The notes under the pieces were generated by a model, which was not told where the DNA came from, searched no databases, and saw nothing but the letters and a program-made list of their open reading frames with translations. DNA of 47,074 nucleotides, from contig JAFAAX010000024.1 of NCBI GenBank assembly GCA_023426345.1, forward strand, positions 1-47,074, written 5' to 3'. This stretch comes from Actinomycetes bacterium. Its GTDB lineage: Bacteria > Actinomycetota > Actinomycetes > Actinomycetales > Actinomycetaceae. This document shows, piece by piece, positions 1 through 7,452 of the stretch. Both the position numbers and the translations under genes were made by a program. Each line of letters opens with the position of its first letter. The first letter of the stretch is position 1.

Positions 1-1056
1 CCCCGCATGGTCGACGATCCCCTCGATGTCCGCGTCGGACAACGGCGCGCCGTCGCCCGGCCGGGCGACGCCCACGGCCGCGGCCAGGTCGCCGACCGCC
101 GTCACGACGTCCCGCGGCGTGCCCGCCGGCCCGCACAGGTCACGGGCCAACCGGTCGGCCGCCTCGGGCAGCGCCGCGAAGGTGTACTCCAACACGTAGG
201 GCAGGAGCATCCCGACGGCCCGCCCGTGCGCCAGATGCGTGCGGGATCCCAGCGGGTGGCCGATCGCGTGGCCCATCCCCACTCCGGCCGACCCCAATGA
301 CAGCCCCGCCAGCGTCTGCGCGTGGATCAGCGCCTCCCGGCGCCCGATGTCCGTGGGCGTGGCGAGGGCGGCCGGCAGGTTGTCCAGGACCAGACGCGCC
401 GCCTGGACGGCGAACACGCGGCTCAGTCCCCAGGACTTCCTGCCGAGGTACCCCTCCAGGGAATGGGCCAGGGCGTCCATCCCGCCCGCGGCCGTCACCG
501 ACGCGGGAAGGCCGGTCATCAGCTGCGCGTCGCATGCCGTCGCCGCCGCCAGCGCCCGATCGTCCTTGAACACCAGCTTCTCGCCGACCGAGTCGTCGGT
601 GATGAGGAACGCCCGCGACAGCTCCGCCGCCGTTCCCGCCGCCGTGCTCACCAGGAAGAACGGAACGGGATCGACCTCATGCCGGTTGTAGCCCACCCGC
701 CGGCGCAGGTCGGGGCCGTTCGTCGCCGTCAGCGCCGCCGCCTTGGTCAGGTCCATGACAGAGCCTCCGCCGACACCGATCAGGGCCTCGGCGCCGCTGG
801 ACGCCACCAGCTCGGACACGCGGAGGACCTCGCTCACCGTCGGCTCGCCGGAGAGCCCGGCGTCGGTGGAGAGCGCGATGCCGGCCTCGGTGAAGGGGGC
901 GGCGATGCGGTCGAGGAGGCCGCTCGAGCCCACGCCACGATCCGAGACCAGGAGCGCCGTGCGGATGCCGCTCCGGACGAGTTCGCCGGCGATCCTGCCG
1001 ACGGCGCCCTCGCCGAAGAAGTTCTTCTGCGGAAGAACCAGTTCACTCACTGCCAT
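1..1056 (-). CDS. Iron-containing alcohol dehydrogenase (3' end outside window)
   Basis: Group III, iron-dependent NAD(P) alcohol dehydrogenase, a family that interconverts aldehydes and alcohols (for example lactaldehyde and propanediol). The 352 visible residues show the nucleotide-binding GGGS at about 96-99 and the metal-binding Asp/His set in GGMDALAHS (about 191-199) and GHAIGHPLG (about 265). Family members are about 380 residues, so roughly 30 C-terminal residues lie beyond the left edge. The ATG at 1056 follows GAGG. It is 15 bases downstream of the aldolase, so an operon in which the aldolase makes an aldehyde reduced here is likely. The true substrate is unknown. Confidence 0.9.
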   Translation of the reverse strand, partial: MAVSELVLPQKNFFGEGAVGRIAGELVRSGIRTALLVSDRGVGSSGLLDRIAAPFTEAGIALSTDAGLSGEPTVSEVLRVSELVASSGAEALIGVGGGSVMDLTKAAALTATNGPDLRRRVGYNRHEVDPVPFFLVSTAAGTAAELSRAFLITDDSVGEKLVFKDDRALAAATACDAQLMTGLPASVTAAGGMDALAHSLEGYLGRKSWGLSRVFAVQAARLVLDNLPAALATPTDIGRREALIHAQTLAGLSLGSAGVGMGHAIGHPLGSRTHLAHGRAVGMLLPYVLEYTFAALPEAADRLARDLCGPAGTPRDVVTAVGDLAAAVGVARPGDGAPLSDADIEGIVDHAG

Positions 1057-1071
1057 CGATCCTCACCCCGC

Positions 1072-1713
1072 TCACTCGGGCAGGTTGTAGCGGGCGCGCA
1101 GCGCGGCCATCGCGTCGTCGGGGAGCAGCTGCGGATCGCCCACCTGCAGCGCGAAGTGGTAGATCTTCGCCGCGTCCTCGACGTAGACGGCGCGCGTGTA
1201 GGCCTGGTCGATGTTCGTGCCGACCGCGACGACGCCGTGGTTCTCCATCAGGCACGCATTGCGCCGCACCAGGGCCTTGACGACCTCGTCGGCGAGCTCC
1301 TGGGTCCCCATGAGCGCGAACTTCGCCAGGGGGATGTCGCCCCCGATGTAGGGCATCATCTCGACGAGGATCACGGGGATCGGCCGGTGGACGACGGCGA
1401 AGGCCGTCGCGCGCGGCGAGTGCGTGTGCACCGAGCAGGTGAGGTCCTCGCGCGCCGTGAAGATCGCGGCGTGCATCCGCCATTCGGAAGTCGGCCGGCG
1501 CTCCCCCTCCACGGCGTTCCCGTCGAGGTCGATGACGACGATGTCGTCCTCCGTCATGAGGCCGTAGTCCAGGCTCGACGGCGTCACCACCATGACGCCG
1601 TCCTCCGGGACGAACATCGCGACGTTCCCCGACGTGCCCGCCATCAGCTTCTCCGAATACGCCTTCTTGGCGATCCGGCAGACCTCTGACTTCTCTTCCG
1701 CATACTTGCTCAT
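1072..1713 (-). CDS. Class II aldolase (L-fuculose-phosphate aldolase-like)
   Basis: 213-residue zinc-dependent class II aldolase of the FucA/AraD family, which cleaves ketose phosphates to DHAP plus an aldehyde. Visible are the phosphate-binding GTSGN (26-30), the catalytic-region Glu77 in RRPTSEWRMH, the zinc histidines of HTH (96 and 98) and a third His159 in ENHGVVAVG. Length is normal. The ATG at 1713 has AGGA four bases upstream. It lies between a carrier gene and an alcohol dehydrogenase gene on the same strand. Fuculose phosphate is only one option; related enzymes act on ribulose, rhamnulose or other sugar acids. Confidence 0.88.
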   Translation of the reverse strand: MSKYAEEKSEVCRIAKKAYSEKLMAGTSGNVAMFVPEDGVMVVTPSSLDYGLMTEDDIVVIDLDGNAVEGERRPTSEWRMHAAIFTAREDLTCSVHTHSPRATAFAVVHRPIPVILVEMMPYIGGDIPLAKFALMGTQELADEVVKALVRRNACLMENHGVVAVGTNIDQAYTRAVYVEDAAKIYHFALQVGDPQLLPDDAMAALRARYNLPE

Positions 1714-1777
1714 TGCTTCCTGTTCCTCTCAACGAATGATGGCGCTGCGCGCCGACTGCACCCGGTCGCCGTGTGGT

Positions 1778-3253
1778 TCAGTACCCGATGACCACCGCGA
1801 TCCCCAAGAAGATCCACGACAGGAGGAACATCACGCCGACGAGCTTGAGTCCGAACCGCAGCCACCGGTCGAACGGAACGCGGGCGATGCCGATCATCGC
1901 CATGGTCGCCCCGACCGTGGGGTAGATCCAGTTCGGCACCGTCGCCCCGATCTGGAAGGCCAGGACGGTGGCCTGCTGGCTGAGTCCCGACAGGTGTCCG
2001 AGGGGACCGAGGATCGGCATGACGGCCACGGCCAAACCGGAGCCGGACGGGATGAAGAAGTGGATGATCGCGGTGATGATCGAGATGAGGATCGCGGCGA
2101 CGACGGAGTTCTGATCGCCCACCAGGCCGGAGAGCGCATGGATGATCGTGTCCATGATGTTGCCGTTCTCCAGGATGACCTGGGTGGCGCGCGCCAGACC
2201 GAGGATGATAGCGATGGGGGCCGCCTGGGAGACGCCGCGGACCTCCGCGTCGATGATCTGGCGGGTCGACAGGCCCGAGGCGTACCCGGCTGCCAGACCG
2301 CCGATGACGAACACCGCCGACATCTCGGTGAGGTACCAGCTGAACTTGCTCGCTCCGACGATGATCGCGGCGAACATCAGCAGGAGGACGACCAGTGTCA
2401 GGTAGTGGCGCCCGGTCAGCTTGACGCCCCGCGCGCCGGCCGTCAGGTCCAGGCCCTTGGGGTCGACGTCCTTGACCAGGCTCTTGGAGGGGTTCCGCGT
2501 GATCTTGCGTGCGTAGAGCGACGTCATGATCGCCATGACGATGGTGGCGGCCAGCCACAGGAGCCACCGCAGGCCCTGCCCGGAGAAGATCGGCAGGCCG
2601 ACCACGGACTGCGCCGTCCCCAGGATCGAGGCGTTGATCGGCCCGAAGGCGAAGCCGACGTATCCGCCGCCCAGGATCATGGCCAGGCCGACGATCAGGT
2701 CGTATCCCAGGCCCAGGGCGATCGTGATGCCGAAGATCGTGAAGGGGATCTGGATCTCCGGTCCGACGATCACCCCGAGGCCGGAGAACAGGAAGGTCAC
2801 GATCCAGATGACGAGGACCTTGGGCACGTTCGCATGTTCGATCTTGCTCAGGAGCACGGCGATCCCGCCGCTCAGCGCGCCGGTCTCGTTGATGACGGTG
2901 AACGCCGCCGTCGACAGCAGGATCAAGAAGATGATGGACGCCGCCCCGACCATGCCATCCGGGATCGCGGTGAACAGCCCGAAGAAGCTGGTGTGCGCGG
3001 CGTCGACGGCGTGGAAGCTGTTCGGATCGATCGCGGGCTTCGACAGCCCCTCGACCTCGACGCGGTCGTAGGCGCCGGCCGGGATGATGTACGTCATGAT
3101 GGCCGCCAGGACCATCATCACGAAGAGGATGACGTAGGTATGGGGGATTCGCTCCCACCACCGCCGCTTCACCGGGGACGGCTGCTCGCCCGCCGCCAGG
3201 GCGCTGGCATCAGGACCGCTCGCGGTCGATGACGCCGCTCCACCACTCGCCAT
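1778..3253 (-). CDS. YfcC/DcuC-type membrane carrier
   Basis: 491-residue polytopic membrane protein resembling the YfcC / C4-dicarboxylate anaerobic carrier family (PF03606-like). A polar N-terminal tail of about 30 residues is followed by about 12 hydrophobic segments, including a first helix beginning HTYVILFVMMVLAA and the repeated glycine/proline-rich re-entrant-like stretches typical of ion-coupled carriers. The longer reading frame starts at 3313, but the ATG at 3253 is preceded by a clear AAAGGAG ribosome site, so the shorter start is chosen. It is the first gene of a three-gene operon with the aldolase and alcohol dehydrogenase, suggesting import of their substrate. The cargo cannot be told from sequence. 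Confidence 0.82.
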   Translation of the reverse strand: MASGGAASSTASGPDASALAAGEQPSPVKRRWWERIPHTYVILFVMMVLAAIMTYIIPAGAYDRVEVEGLSKPAIDPNSFHAVDAAHTSFFGLFTAIPDGMVGAASIIFLILLSTAAFTVINETGALSGGIAVLLSKIEHANVPKVLVIWIVTFLFSGLGVIVGPEIQIPFTIFGITIALGLGYDLIVGLAMILGGGYVGFAFGPINASILGTAQSVVGLPIFSGQGLRWLLWLAATIVMAIMTSLYARKITRNPSKSLVKDVDPKGLDLTAGARGVKLTGRHYLTLVVLLLMFAAIIVGASKFSWYLTEMSAVFVIGGLAAGYASGLSTRQIIDAEVRGVSQAAPIAIILGLARATQVILENGNIMDTIIHALSGLVGDQNSVVAAILISIITAIIHFFIPSGSGLAVAVMPILGPLGHLSGLSQQATVLAFQIGATVPNWIYPTVGATMAMIGIARVPFDRWLRFGLKLVGVMFLLSWIFLGIAVVIGY

Positions 3254-3539
3254 GTTCACTCCTTTGTCGACATGTCGGCACCTCTGCCGCCACAGTTCAC
3301 AACAGGCGACCACACCTTTCGTCTCCGATGTGGACGCATCCCAATTTATTCCACAATTTCACACAGGTCAAGGTCCAGATCGTCGCGTAGGTCGCGCAGG
3401 GAGCGAGTAAATCAACCATCGACCGGCATCTTTCAGCCAGATCCGAGAATATCAAGCGGCTCCAGTTCGCCACAATATGGCACACAGATGCCTCACCTCA
3501 CACCCGCGGAGCCGTTTCGGAGCTGCGGAGACGAAGACC
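3254..3539. other. Intergenic region, less GC-rich, probable promoter area of the carrier operon
   Basis: No convincing gene. The stretch around 3340-3370 is distinctly AT-richer than its surroundings, as expected for a promoter/operator upstream of the minus-strand carrier gene at 3253. I could not fix a -35/-10 pair with confidence. The direct repeat AAATT on the minus strand could be part of an operator. Confidence 0.3.
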
Positions 3540-3573
3540 GCGCCGCCAAGCCGGCGCCGCCCTCGTCGATCGG
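3540..3573 (+). repeat. Dispersed hairpin-CCTCGTC element, copy A
   Basis: GCGCCG and CGGCGC form a 6-bp stem over a 6-nt loop, immediately followed by CGCCCTCGTCGAT. It lies three bases past the stop codon of the neighbouring minus-strand gene. It shares its layout with the copies at 5453, 7340, 18680, 33957, 41903 and 44345. Confidence 0.55.
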
Positions 3574-3575
3574 CG

Positions 3576-4217
3576 TCACTCCCCGCGGGGATCCGCCTCC
3601 GGCGTGGACGGGGGCGCGAAACGCGCGGTGTCATCGGATCGAGGCCGCTCCTCGCGGTCGGCGTCAGCGTCCACATCGACGGAGGCATCGCCGGCTCCCC
3701 CACGCGGCACCTCGACCCCGTTCGTCGCCCACCACCCCGTCGGCACCTCGTCCGCGGTCTGGCAGCTCACGACGACCTGGGGGATGAGCACCGTGCCGTC
3801 GACCTCGGCGCGCACGACCGCGAGCCACCCGCTCGCCTCGACCGCCTGGACCAGGGGCAACATGTTCCTCGACTGGATGTCGTTGAGGACGCCGATGCGG
3901 CGCCCGTCGACCTCCACACCGACGATCCGGGCCCGCGAGCGCGGGCGGACGTCGACGGCCGAGCGCAGGGCCGCCACCACCGGATTCCTCCACCCCCGCT
4001 GGACGACCGGGGCCAGGGCCTCGGAGTGGTCCTCCTCGCGCACCACCTGGCGCCAACGGCCGTCGGGGATCCGGAGGTACGGCTCGTCGGGCCACTCGTT
4101 GACAGGCTCGAACGCGCCCCTCCTGCGGCGCTTGCGGGAGCGGTCGGCCGCTCCCCGCCGTCCCTGCGGAGTCATCATCCAGCCGGTCCGCAGCAGGACC
4201 GCCAGGCCGGAGCACAT
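3576..4217 (-). CDS. Protein of unknown function with a basic N-terminus and a possible HIRAN-like core
   Basis: About 213 residues, not recognised as a named family. A highly basic segment (ADRSRKRRRRG) near residue 30 is followed by a soluble core with well-mixed residues, including RIVGVEVDGRRIGVLND and ASGWLAVVRAEVDGTVLIP, a pattern that loosely recalls the HIRAN domain of DNA-processing proteins. The tail is Asp/Pro-rich and probably disordered. The start is uncertain: 4217 is the first ATG clear of the palindromic repeat at 4219, 4178 is another, and neither has a good ribosome site. The minus frame is preferred over plus-strand open frames because its composition is protein-like. Confidence 0.5.
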   Translation of the reverse strand: MCSGLAVLLRTGWMMTPQGRRGAADRSRKRRRRGAFEPVNEWPDEPYLRIPDGRWRQVVREEDHSEALAPVVQRGWRNPVVAALRSAVDVRPRSRARIVGVEVDGRRIGVLNDIQSRNMLPLVQAVEASGWLAVVRAEVDGTVLIPQVVVSCQTADEVPTGWWATNGVEVPRGGAGDASVDVDADADREERPRSDDTARFAPPSTPEADPRGE

Positions 4218-4218
4218 T

Positions 4219-4271
4219 GGAAATGTGGGTCGCAACGCGCCGGCGAGCATTGCGACCTCAAGTTCCCGCAC
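4219..4271. repeat. 53-nt palindromic repeat, copy 1
   Basis: First of two 53-nt near-identical units spaced 83 bases apart. It contains the perfect 8-bp inverted repeat GGTCGCAA...TTGCGACC over 14 bases, inside outer arms GGAA...TTCC. This is REP-like in size and shape and sits between two divergent genes. Confidence 0.7.
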
Positions 4272-4301
4272 CGGCTTCGCCACTCGCACCGCCCGGCTGC
4301 A

Positions 4302-4354
4302 GGAAATGCGGGTCGCAACGCGCCGACGAGCGTCGCGACCTCAAGTTCCCGCAC
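4302..4354. repeat. 53-nt palindromic repeat, copy 2
   Basis: Second unit. It differs from copy 1 at only a few positions, and the arms GGTCGCAACGC / GCGTCGCGACC still pair with one mismatch, so the stem is kept although the sequence changed. It could be a REP-like element, a terminator-like structure or a binding site. Confidence 0.7.
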
Positions 4355-4422
4355 GACCACGCTACCGGTCCGGCGCGCCGCAGTGACGAGGCCGTCCTGG
4401 TCGCCCGCCACGATGCCGACGA

Positions 4423-4461
4423 GTGGTCCACGCACAGACCACGAGATACCATCACTGGTAT
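4423..4461 (+). promoter_or_regulatory. Palindromic operators and putative leaderless promoter of the MNT-HEPN pair
   Basis: Two inverted repeats lie directly before the antitoxin gene: GTGGTC...GACCAC at 4423-4442 and ATACCATCACTGGTAT at 4446-4461, the second overlapping the ATG at 4460. TACCAT (4448-4453) inside the second palindrome could be a -10 box, which would put transcription start at or near the ATG. Because the antitoxin carries an XRE-type DNA-binding domain, these are good candidates for its autoregulatory operator. This is inference from position. Confidence 0.55.
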
Positions 4462-4918
4462 GGAGACGGCAGCCGGAGTCCTCGTCCGCGAGGCCAGGAC
4501 GGACAGCGCGATGACCCAGCGCGCGCTGGCCGAGGCGGTCGGCCTGCGGCAGTCGAACATCGCCGCGATCGAGGCCGGGACACGTCCGATCTCCGCCGAG
4601 AAGCTGGAGCGGCTGCTCAGCGCCGCCGACTACCGACCCTCACTCGCACTGGCCCGCCACGCGGACGAACTCATCGATCTGGGAATGCGATACGGGGTGA
4701 GGGACCTCCGGGTCTTCGGATCGGTGGCACGCGGGGATGACCACCACTCCTCGGACATCGACCTGCTCGTCGACGTCGATGCGGACCGGAGCTACCTCGA
4801 CATCGGGGCCTTCGCCTCACATGCCCAGGAACTCCTCGGGTTCCCCGTCGACGTCGTCATCGACAGTGGCGGTCGGCCGGGGATGGAGCACATCCGGGCA
4901 ACGGCGGTGGCCCTGTGA
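4460..4918 (+). CDS. XRE helix-turn-helix fused to MNT nucleotidyltransferase (antitoxin of HEPN/MNT pair)
   Basis: 152 residues with two domains. Residues about 1-55 form an XRE-type helix-turn-helix (MTQRALAEAVGLRQSNIAAIE). Residues about 68-152 form a minimal nucleotidyltransferase with GSVARG (87-92) and the metal-binding Asp99/Asp101 of SSDIDLLVD. In characterised HEPN/MNT systems (MntA/HepT) the MNT protein neutralises the HEPN RNase toxin by AMPylating its motif tyrosine. Fusion to a DNA-binding domain suggests the same protein also represses the operon. Its stop codon overlaps the toxin start (GTGA). The ATG at 4460 has no ribosome site, consistent with a leaderless message. Confidence 0.85.
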   Translation: METAAGVLVREARTDSAMTQRALAEAVGLRQSNIAAIEAGTRPISAEKLERLLSAADYRPSLALARHADELIDLGMRYGVRDLRVFGSVARGDDHHSSDIDLLVDVDADRSYLDIGAFASHAQELLGFPVDVVIDSGGRPGMEHIRATAVAL

Positions 4919-5364
4919 GCGAGGACCGCGATACGAGGGCCCCCCGGGCAGGACAACGATTCACTCCCAGGCCGCGGCTCAGCCCTTCGCGGCGGCACCC
5001 GCCATCCGTTCCGGCGCCCCCGTCTGCACGCGAGCTCTTCGACCAGGAGTTGGACCGCATCGACGCGCGCGTGACCGCCATCAGAGGCGCTGGACGTGCC
5101 GGGTTCCACGACGGGGCCGCGCACTACGACCAGGCCTCGATGGTCGTCATCCGCCTGGCCGCGCTTTTCGAGGACGACGACCACGCAGAACTCCTGTCCC
5201 GCGTGACCGACGATGAACGGCGCGGCGTCTCCGCCATGCGGAACTTCGCCGCACATCACGGATACCGGGCCATGAACGACGATTGGCTGTGGGAGACGGT
5301 CACCGTCCAGGTCCCCCAGTTGCTCGACCGCCTGCGCCCCGATGGCGGAGGCCCACCGGAGTAG
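4915..5364 (+). CDS. HEPN-domain toxin (DUF86/HepT-like RNase)
   Basis: 149 residues with a GTG start that overlaps the antitoxin stop by four bases. After a proline/arginine-rich tail of about 38 residues comes a helical HEPN-like domain with Arg109-x5-His115-x-Tyr117 (RNFAAHHGY), fitting the Rx4-6HxY motif of HEPN ribonucleases in which the Tyr is the AMPylation site. His114 could also serve as the catalytic His. Toxin identity rests on motif plus pairing with the MNT gene; overall similarity to DUF86 was judged by eye. The N-terminal extension is unusual, and no later in-frame ATG or GTG exists before the domain. Confidence 0.8.
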   Translation: MSEDRDTRAPRAGQRFTPRPRLSPSRRHPPSVPAPPSARELFDQELDRIDARVTAIRGAGRAGFHDGAAHYDQASMVVIRLAALFEDDDHAELLSRVTDDERRGVSAMRNFAAHHGYRAMNDDWLWETVTVQVPQLLDRLRPDGGGPPE

Positions 5365-5762
5365 GTGTCATCAGCATGTCTCCGATCGCCGCGACCTGCG
5401 TATCCGCTCCGTCCGCGCGTGGAGGGCCGCGAGCCCCTCGACCTCACTCCCGGCGCCCCGCGGCAGCGGGGCCGCCCTGGTCAGAGTCTCCCCCGAACCG
5501 CCATTCACGAGGGCGGCCCGCGTGGCCGGCGCCGTCCTCGGCGATCGTCGTCATCGGCGCCGGGACGGAACAGACCCGGCCGCTCGCCCCGTCCGGCTGA
5601 CCCTTCGGTTCCCGCTGTCCTGGGAAGAGATCCGCACGCTCGTCGACCGAATGCGAACAGCGCGTGAGGCTTGCGCCCACGTTCGACGAGTCGTCCAGAT
5701 CAAGTCCCGTGGCGAACCTCACGGGTTGAACTGCGCATGTCTCGCAGAGGGCCAGAAAGCGG
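5365..5762. other. Intergenic stretch containing an 85-nt dispersed repeat
   Basis: No credible gene in either strand between the HEPN toxin and the transporter remnant. It holds the 85-nt repeat at 5453-5537. The rest looks non-coding. Confidence 0.5.
5453..5537. repeat. 85-nt dispersed palindromic repeat, copy B
   Basis: Nearly identical to 18680-18764 (a handful of substitutions and two compensating one-base indels). It begins with the hairpin GCCCCGC-GGCA-GCGGGGC followed by CGCCCTGGTC. The 10-bp perfect inverted arms GGGCCGCCCT and AGGGCGGCCC enclose a central segment. Both copies are intergenic. Confidence 0.8.
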
Positions 5763-5838
5763 CATGACCTGCCCATACGCCTTCTTCTTCATGACGTCCC
5801 CAAAGTTCGCACGCATCATGAGCTCGACTTCGCCGCCG
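5763..5838 (-). pseudogene. C-terminal remnant of a GPH-type sugar symporter
   Basis: Immediately after the ribokinase stop, in the same direction, a short frame reads EVELMMRANFGD. The intact symporter at 21710-23181 ends with DVELMMRANSGEI at the same distance from its C-terminus. The identical VELMMRAN core suggests the last few codons of a deleted transporter gene. No upstream part survives. The call rests on about 12 residues and needs a database search. Confidence 0.45.
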
Positions 5839-5856
5839 GCCCGGATCGTCCCATGG

Positions 5857-6783
5857 TCAATCGCCATCGAGTTCGCGCTCGAAGGTGGCAACGTCGGCTC
5901 GGGTCGGCATGCCCGTCTGCGCCCCTCTCCGCGTCGTCGACAACGTACCCGCGGCCATCGCATGGCGGACGGATGTCGGCAGGTCGCCGCCCTCGGCTAG
6001 ACAGGCGGCCAGAACACCGACGAAGGTATCGCCAGCGCCCGTCGTATCGAGAACCCGGGCCGCAGGGGCAGGCGCGTCTATGTCGATGCCCCTGCCGACC
6101 GCCACGCACCCCTCGGCGCCCAACGTCACCACGACCGCCGTGTCGTGGGAGTGAGAGAGCGCGGCGATGCGGCCCTGCAGCTCATGGCGGTCGGCGAAAT
6201 CCCCGCCGATGTTGGGCTGGATCTCCGTCTCGTTGACGACCAGCACGTCGACCTCGGCCAGGAGGTTCCGGACGTCTTCGCCAGGAGCGGCGTTGAGGAC
6301 TGTCGTCATCCCCGCTCGGTGACCTGTCGTCAGGGCAGCGGACACGGCAGCGCGTGGGATCTCCAACTGGCATACCAGGATGTCGCCCGCGCCGAAGGCC
6401 CTCTCCGCGAGGATCCGCGCGTCTACCGGGCTGACCTCCTCGTTGGCGCCCGGGACGACCACGATCGAGTTGCCACCTGCCGTCTCCACGGTGATGAGCG
6501 CCGTCCCGGTCGCAACACCGGGCGCCACCCGCACGCCCGTCCGATCTATCCCCGCCTCGTCCAAGGTGCGCAGCATGAGTGCTCCCGCACCGTCGGCTCC
6601 CACACAGCCCACGAAAGTGACAGGCGCGCCGTAGCGCGCGGCCGCGACCGCCTGGTTCGAGCCCTTCCCCCCAGGAAAGTAGTCGAGCGAGGTCCCGTGC
6701 ACCGTCTCCCCGATCAGTGGCGCCCGCGGGCACCCGACCACGACGTCCTGATTGATCGAGCCGACAACGACCACCCTGGCCAT
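5857..6783 (-). CDS. rbsK: Ribokinase (PfkB family sugar kinase)
   Basis: 308 residues, normal for ribokinase, which phosphorylates D-ribose (or a related pentose) with ATP at O5. It shows the N-terminal PfkB signature GGKGSNQ (38-44), the substrate-binding strand GSINQD near the N-terminus, and the C-terminal signature DTTGAGDTF at about 246-254 with the catalytic Asp. The ATG at 6783 has a GGAGG ribosome site. It follows the mutarotase gene by 51 bases and closes a long sugar-utilisation cluster, so it may act on a furanose released from the same substrate. PfkB members also phosphorylate other sugars and nucleosides. Confidence 0.9.
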   Translation of the reverse strand: MARVVVVGSINQDVVVGCPRAPLIGETVHGTSLDYFPGGKGSNQAVAAARYGAPVTFVGCVGADGAGALMLRTLDEAGIDRTGVRVAPGVATGTALITVETAGGNSIVVVPGANEEVSPVDARILAERAFGAGDILVCQLEIPRAAVSAALTTGHRAGMTTVLNAAPGEDVRNLLAEVDVLVVNETEIQPNIGGDFADRHELQGRIAALSHSHDTAVVVTLGAEGCVAVGRGIDIDAPAPAARVLDTTGAGDTFVGVLAACLAEGGDLPTSVRHAMAAGTLSTTRRGAQTGMPTRADVATFERELDGD

Positions 6784-6834
6784 GGCTCCTCCCTCCGCCG
6801 ACCCTCGTCGACACGATGCGCACCTATAACGGTC

Positions 6835-7263
6835 CTAGAAGACGACGCCCTTGGTGAGCATGACGCACCCGTAGGGCCGGTCCTCCGTGGTGGTGAGGAC
6901 CGCGAAGCAGCCTTTCGTGCGCTCGTAGAAGTCAAAGCGCTCAATGCCCTCGACGCCGAGGGCCCGCCCCTCAGCCTTCTCCATCAGCGCGATCGCCTCC
7001 ACCTGAACTTCGGGGCGAATGCCAGGAAGATCGACGTCGAGCATGACGCCCACCGGCTCCGGCACAAAGTGGTCGATCGGGAAGACCGAGAGCACCACCT
7101 CCAACGCTGTGCACAGGTCGAGTCCGTCCAGTCTGACGACTTCCCGTCCCAATGACTCCGCTGGGAAGTTCCGGTCGACGATTGCCAGCCGGTCCCCGTG
7201 CCCCATCCGTGCCAGCACGTACAACAGCTCCGCGTGGAGCCGGGGGTCGATTCCCTTCAACAT
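6835..7263 (-). CDS. fucU: RbsD/FucU-family sugar mutarotase, FucU type
   Basis: 142 residues; interconverts sugar anomers so that a free sugar becomes usable by isomerase or kinase. The N-terminus MLKGIDPRLHAELLYVLARM followed by GHGDRLAIVDRNFPA is the FucU-type pattern rather than RbsD, including the conserved His in MGHGD. The ATG at 7263 is chosen over an upstream start because GGAGGAGG precedes it. It lies between the SorC regulator and ribokinase, and the FucU type fits the fucose-isomerase-like enzyme at 14808. Confidence 0.82.
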   Translation of the reverse strand: MLKGIDPRLHAELLYVLARMGHGDRLAIVDRNFPAESLGREVVRLDGLDLCTALEVVLSVFPIDHFVPEPVGVMLDVDLPGIRPEVQVEAIALMEKAEGRALGVEGIERFDFYERTKGCFAVLTTTEDRPYGCVMLTKGVVF

Positions 7264-7276
7264 GATGCCTCCTCCT

Positions 7277-7300
7277 GGTGTGACCCTCTCTGGCCACACC
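7277..7300 (-). promoter_or_regulatory. Inverted repeat upstream of the mutarotase gene
   Basis: GGTGTG and CACACC, separated by 12 bases, lie 14-37 bases before the mutarotase start codon. The position suits an operator or an mRNA structure. Only the symmetry is seen. Confidence 0.3.
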
Positions 7301-7339
7301 TGTCCACAACTCAGCCGGGCCTCACCGACCCGCGCACGC

Positions 7340-7374
7340 GCGCCGCGTCAGCGGCGCCGCCCTCATCCATCGCG
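7340..7374 (+). repeat. Dispersed hairpin-CCTCRTC element, copy C
   Basis: GCGCCGC-GTCA-GCGGCGC forms a perfect 7-bp stem over a 4-base loop, followed directly by CGCCCTCATCCATCG. It lies in the 189-base gap between mutarotase and regulator genes. Confidence 0.6.
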
Positions 7375-7452
7375 ACGGAAAGGGCACTGCCCACGAGGCC
7401 GACCCACTAGATGCGTCCACTGTCTTCCTGGCCGTCGACGGCGCCCAGCCGC

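Noticed and set aside
1592..3232. 546-codon plus-strand frame opposite the carrier gene
   Set aside because: Asp/Arg/Gln-rich and without hydrophobic or domain structure, whereas the minus frame encodes a typical membrane carrier.
3354..3367. 14-base identity to the E. coli lac operator/lacZ leader (CAATTTCACACAGG)
   Set aside because: The surrounding sequence is unrelated and matches the genomic context, so cloning-vector contamination is not supported; treated as coincidence.
3477..4514. 345-codon plus-strand frame and a 260-codon partner
   Set aside because: Rich in Arg/Pro/His repeats typical of antisense frames; the minus-strand frame has a better-balanced composition.
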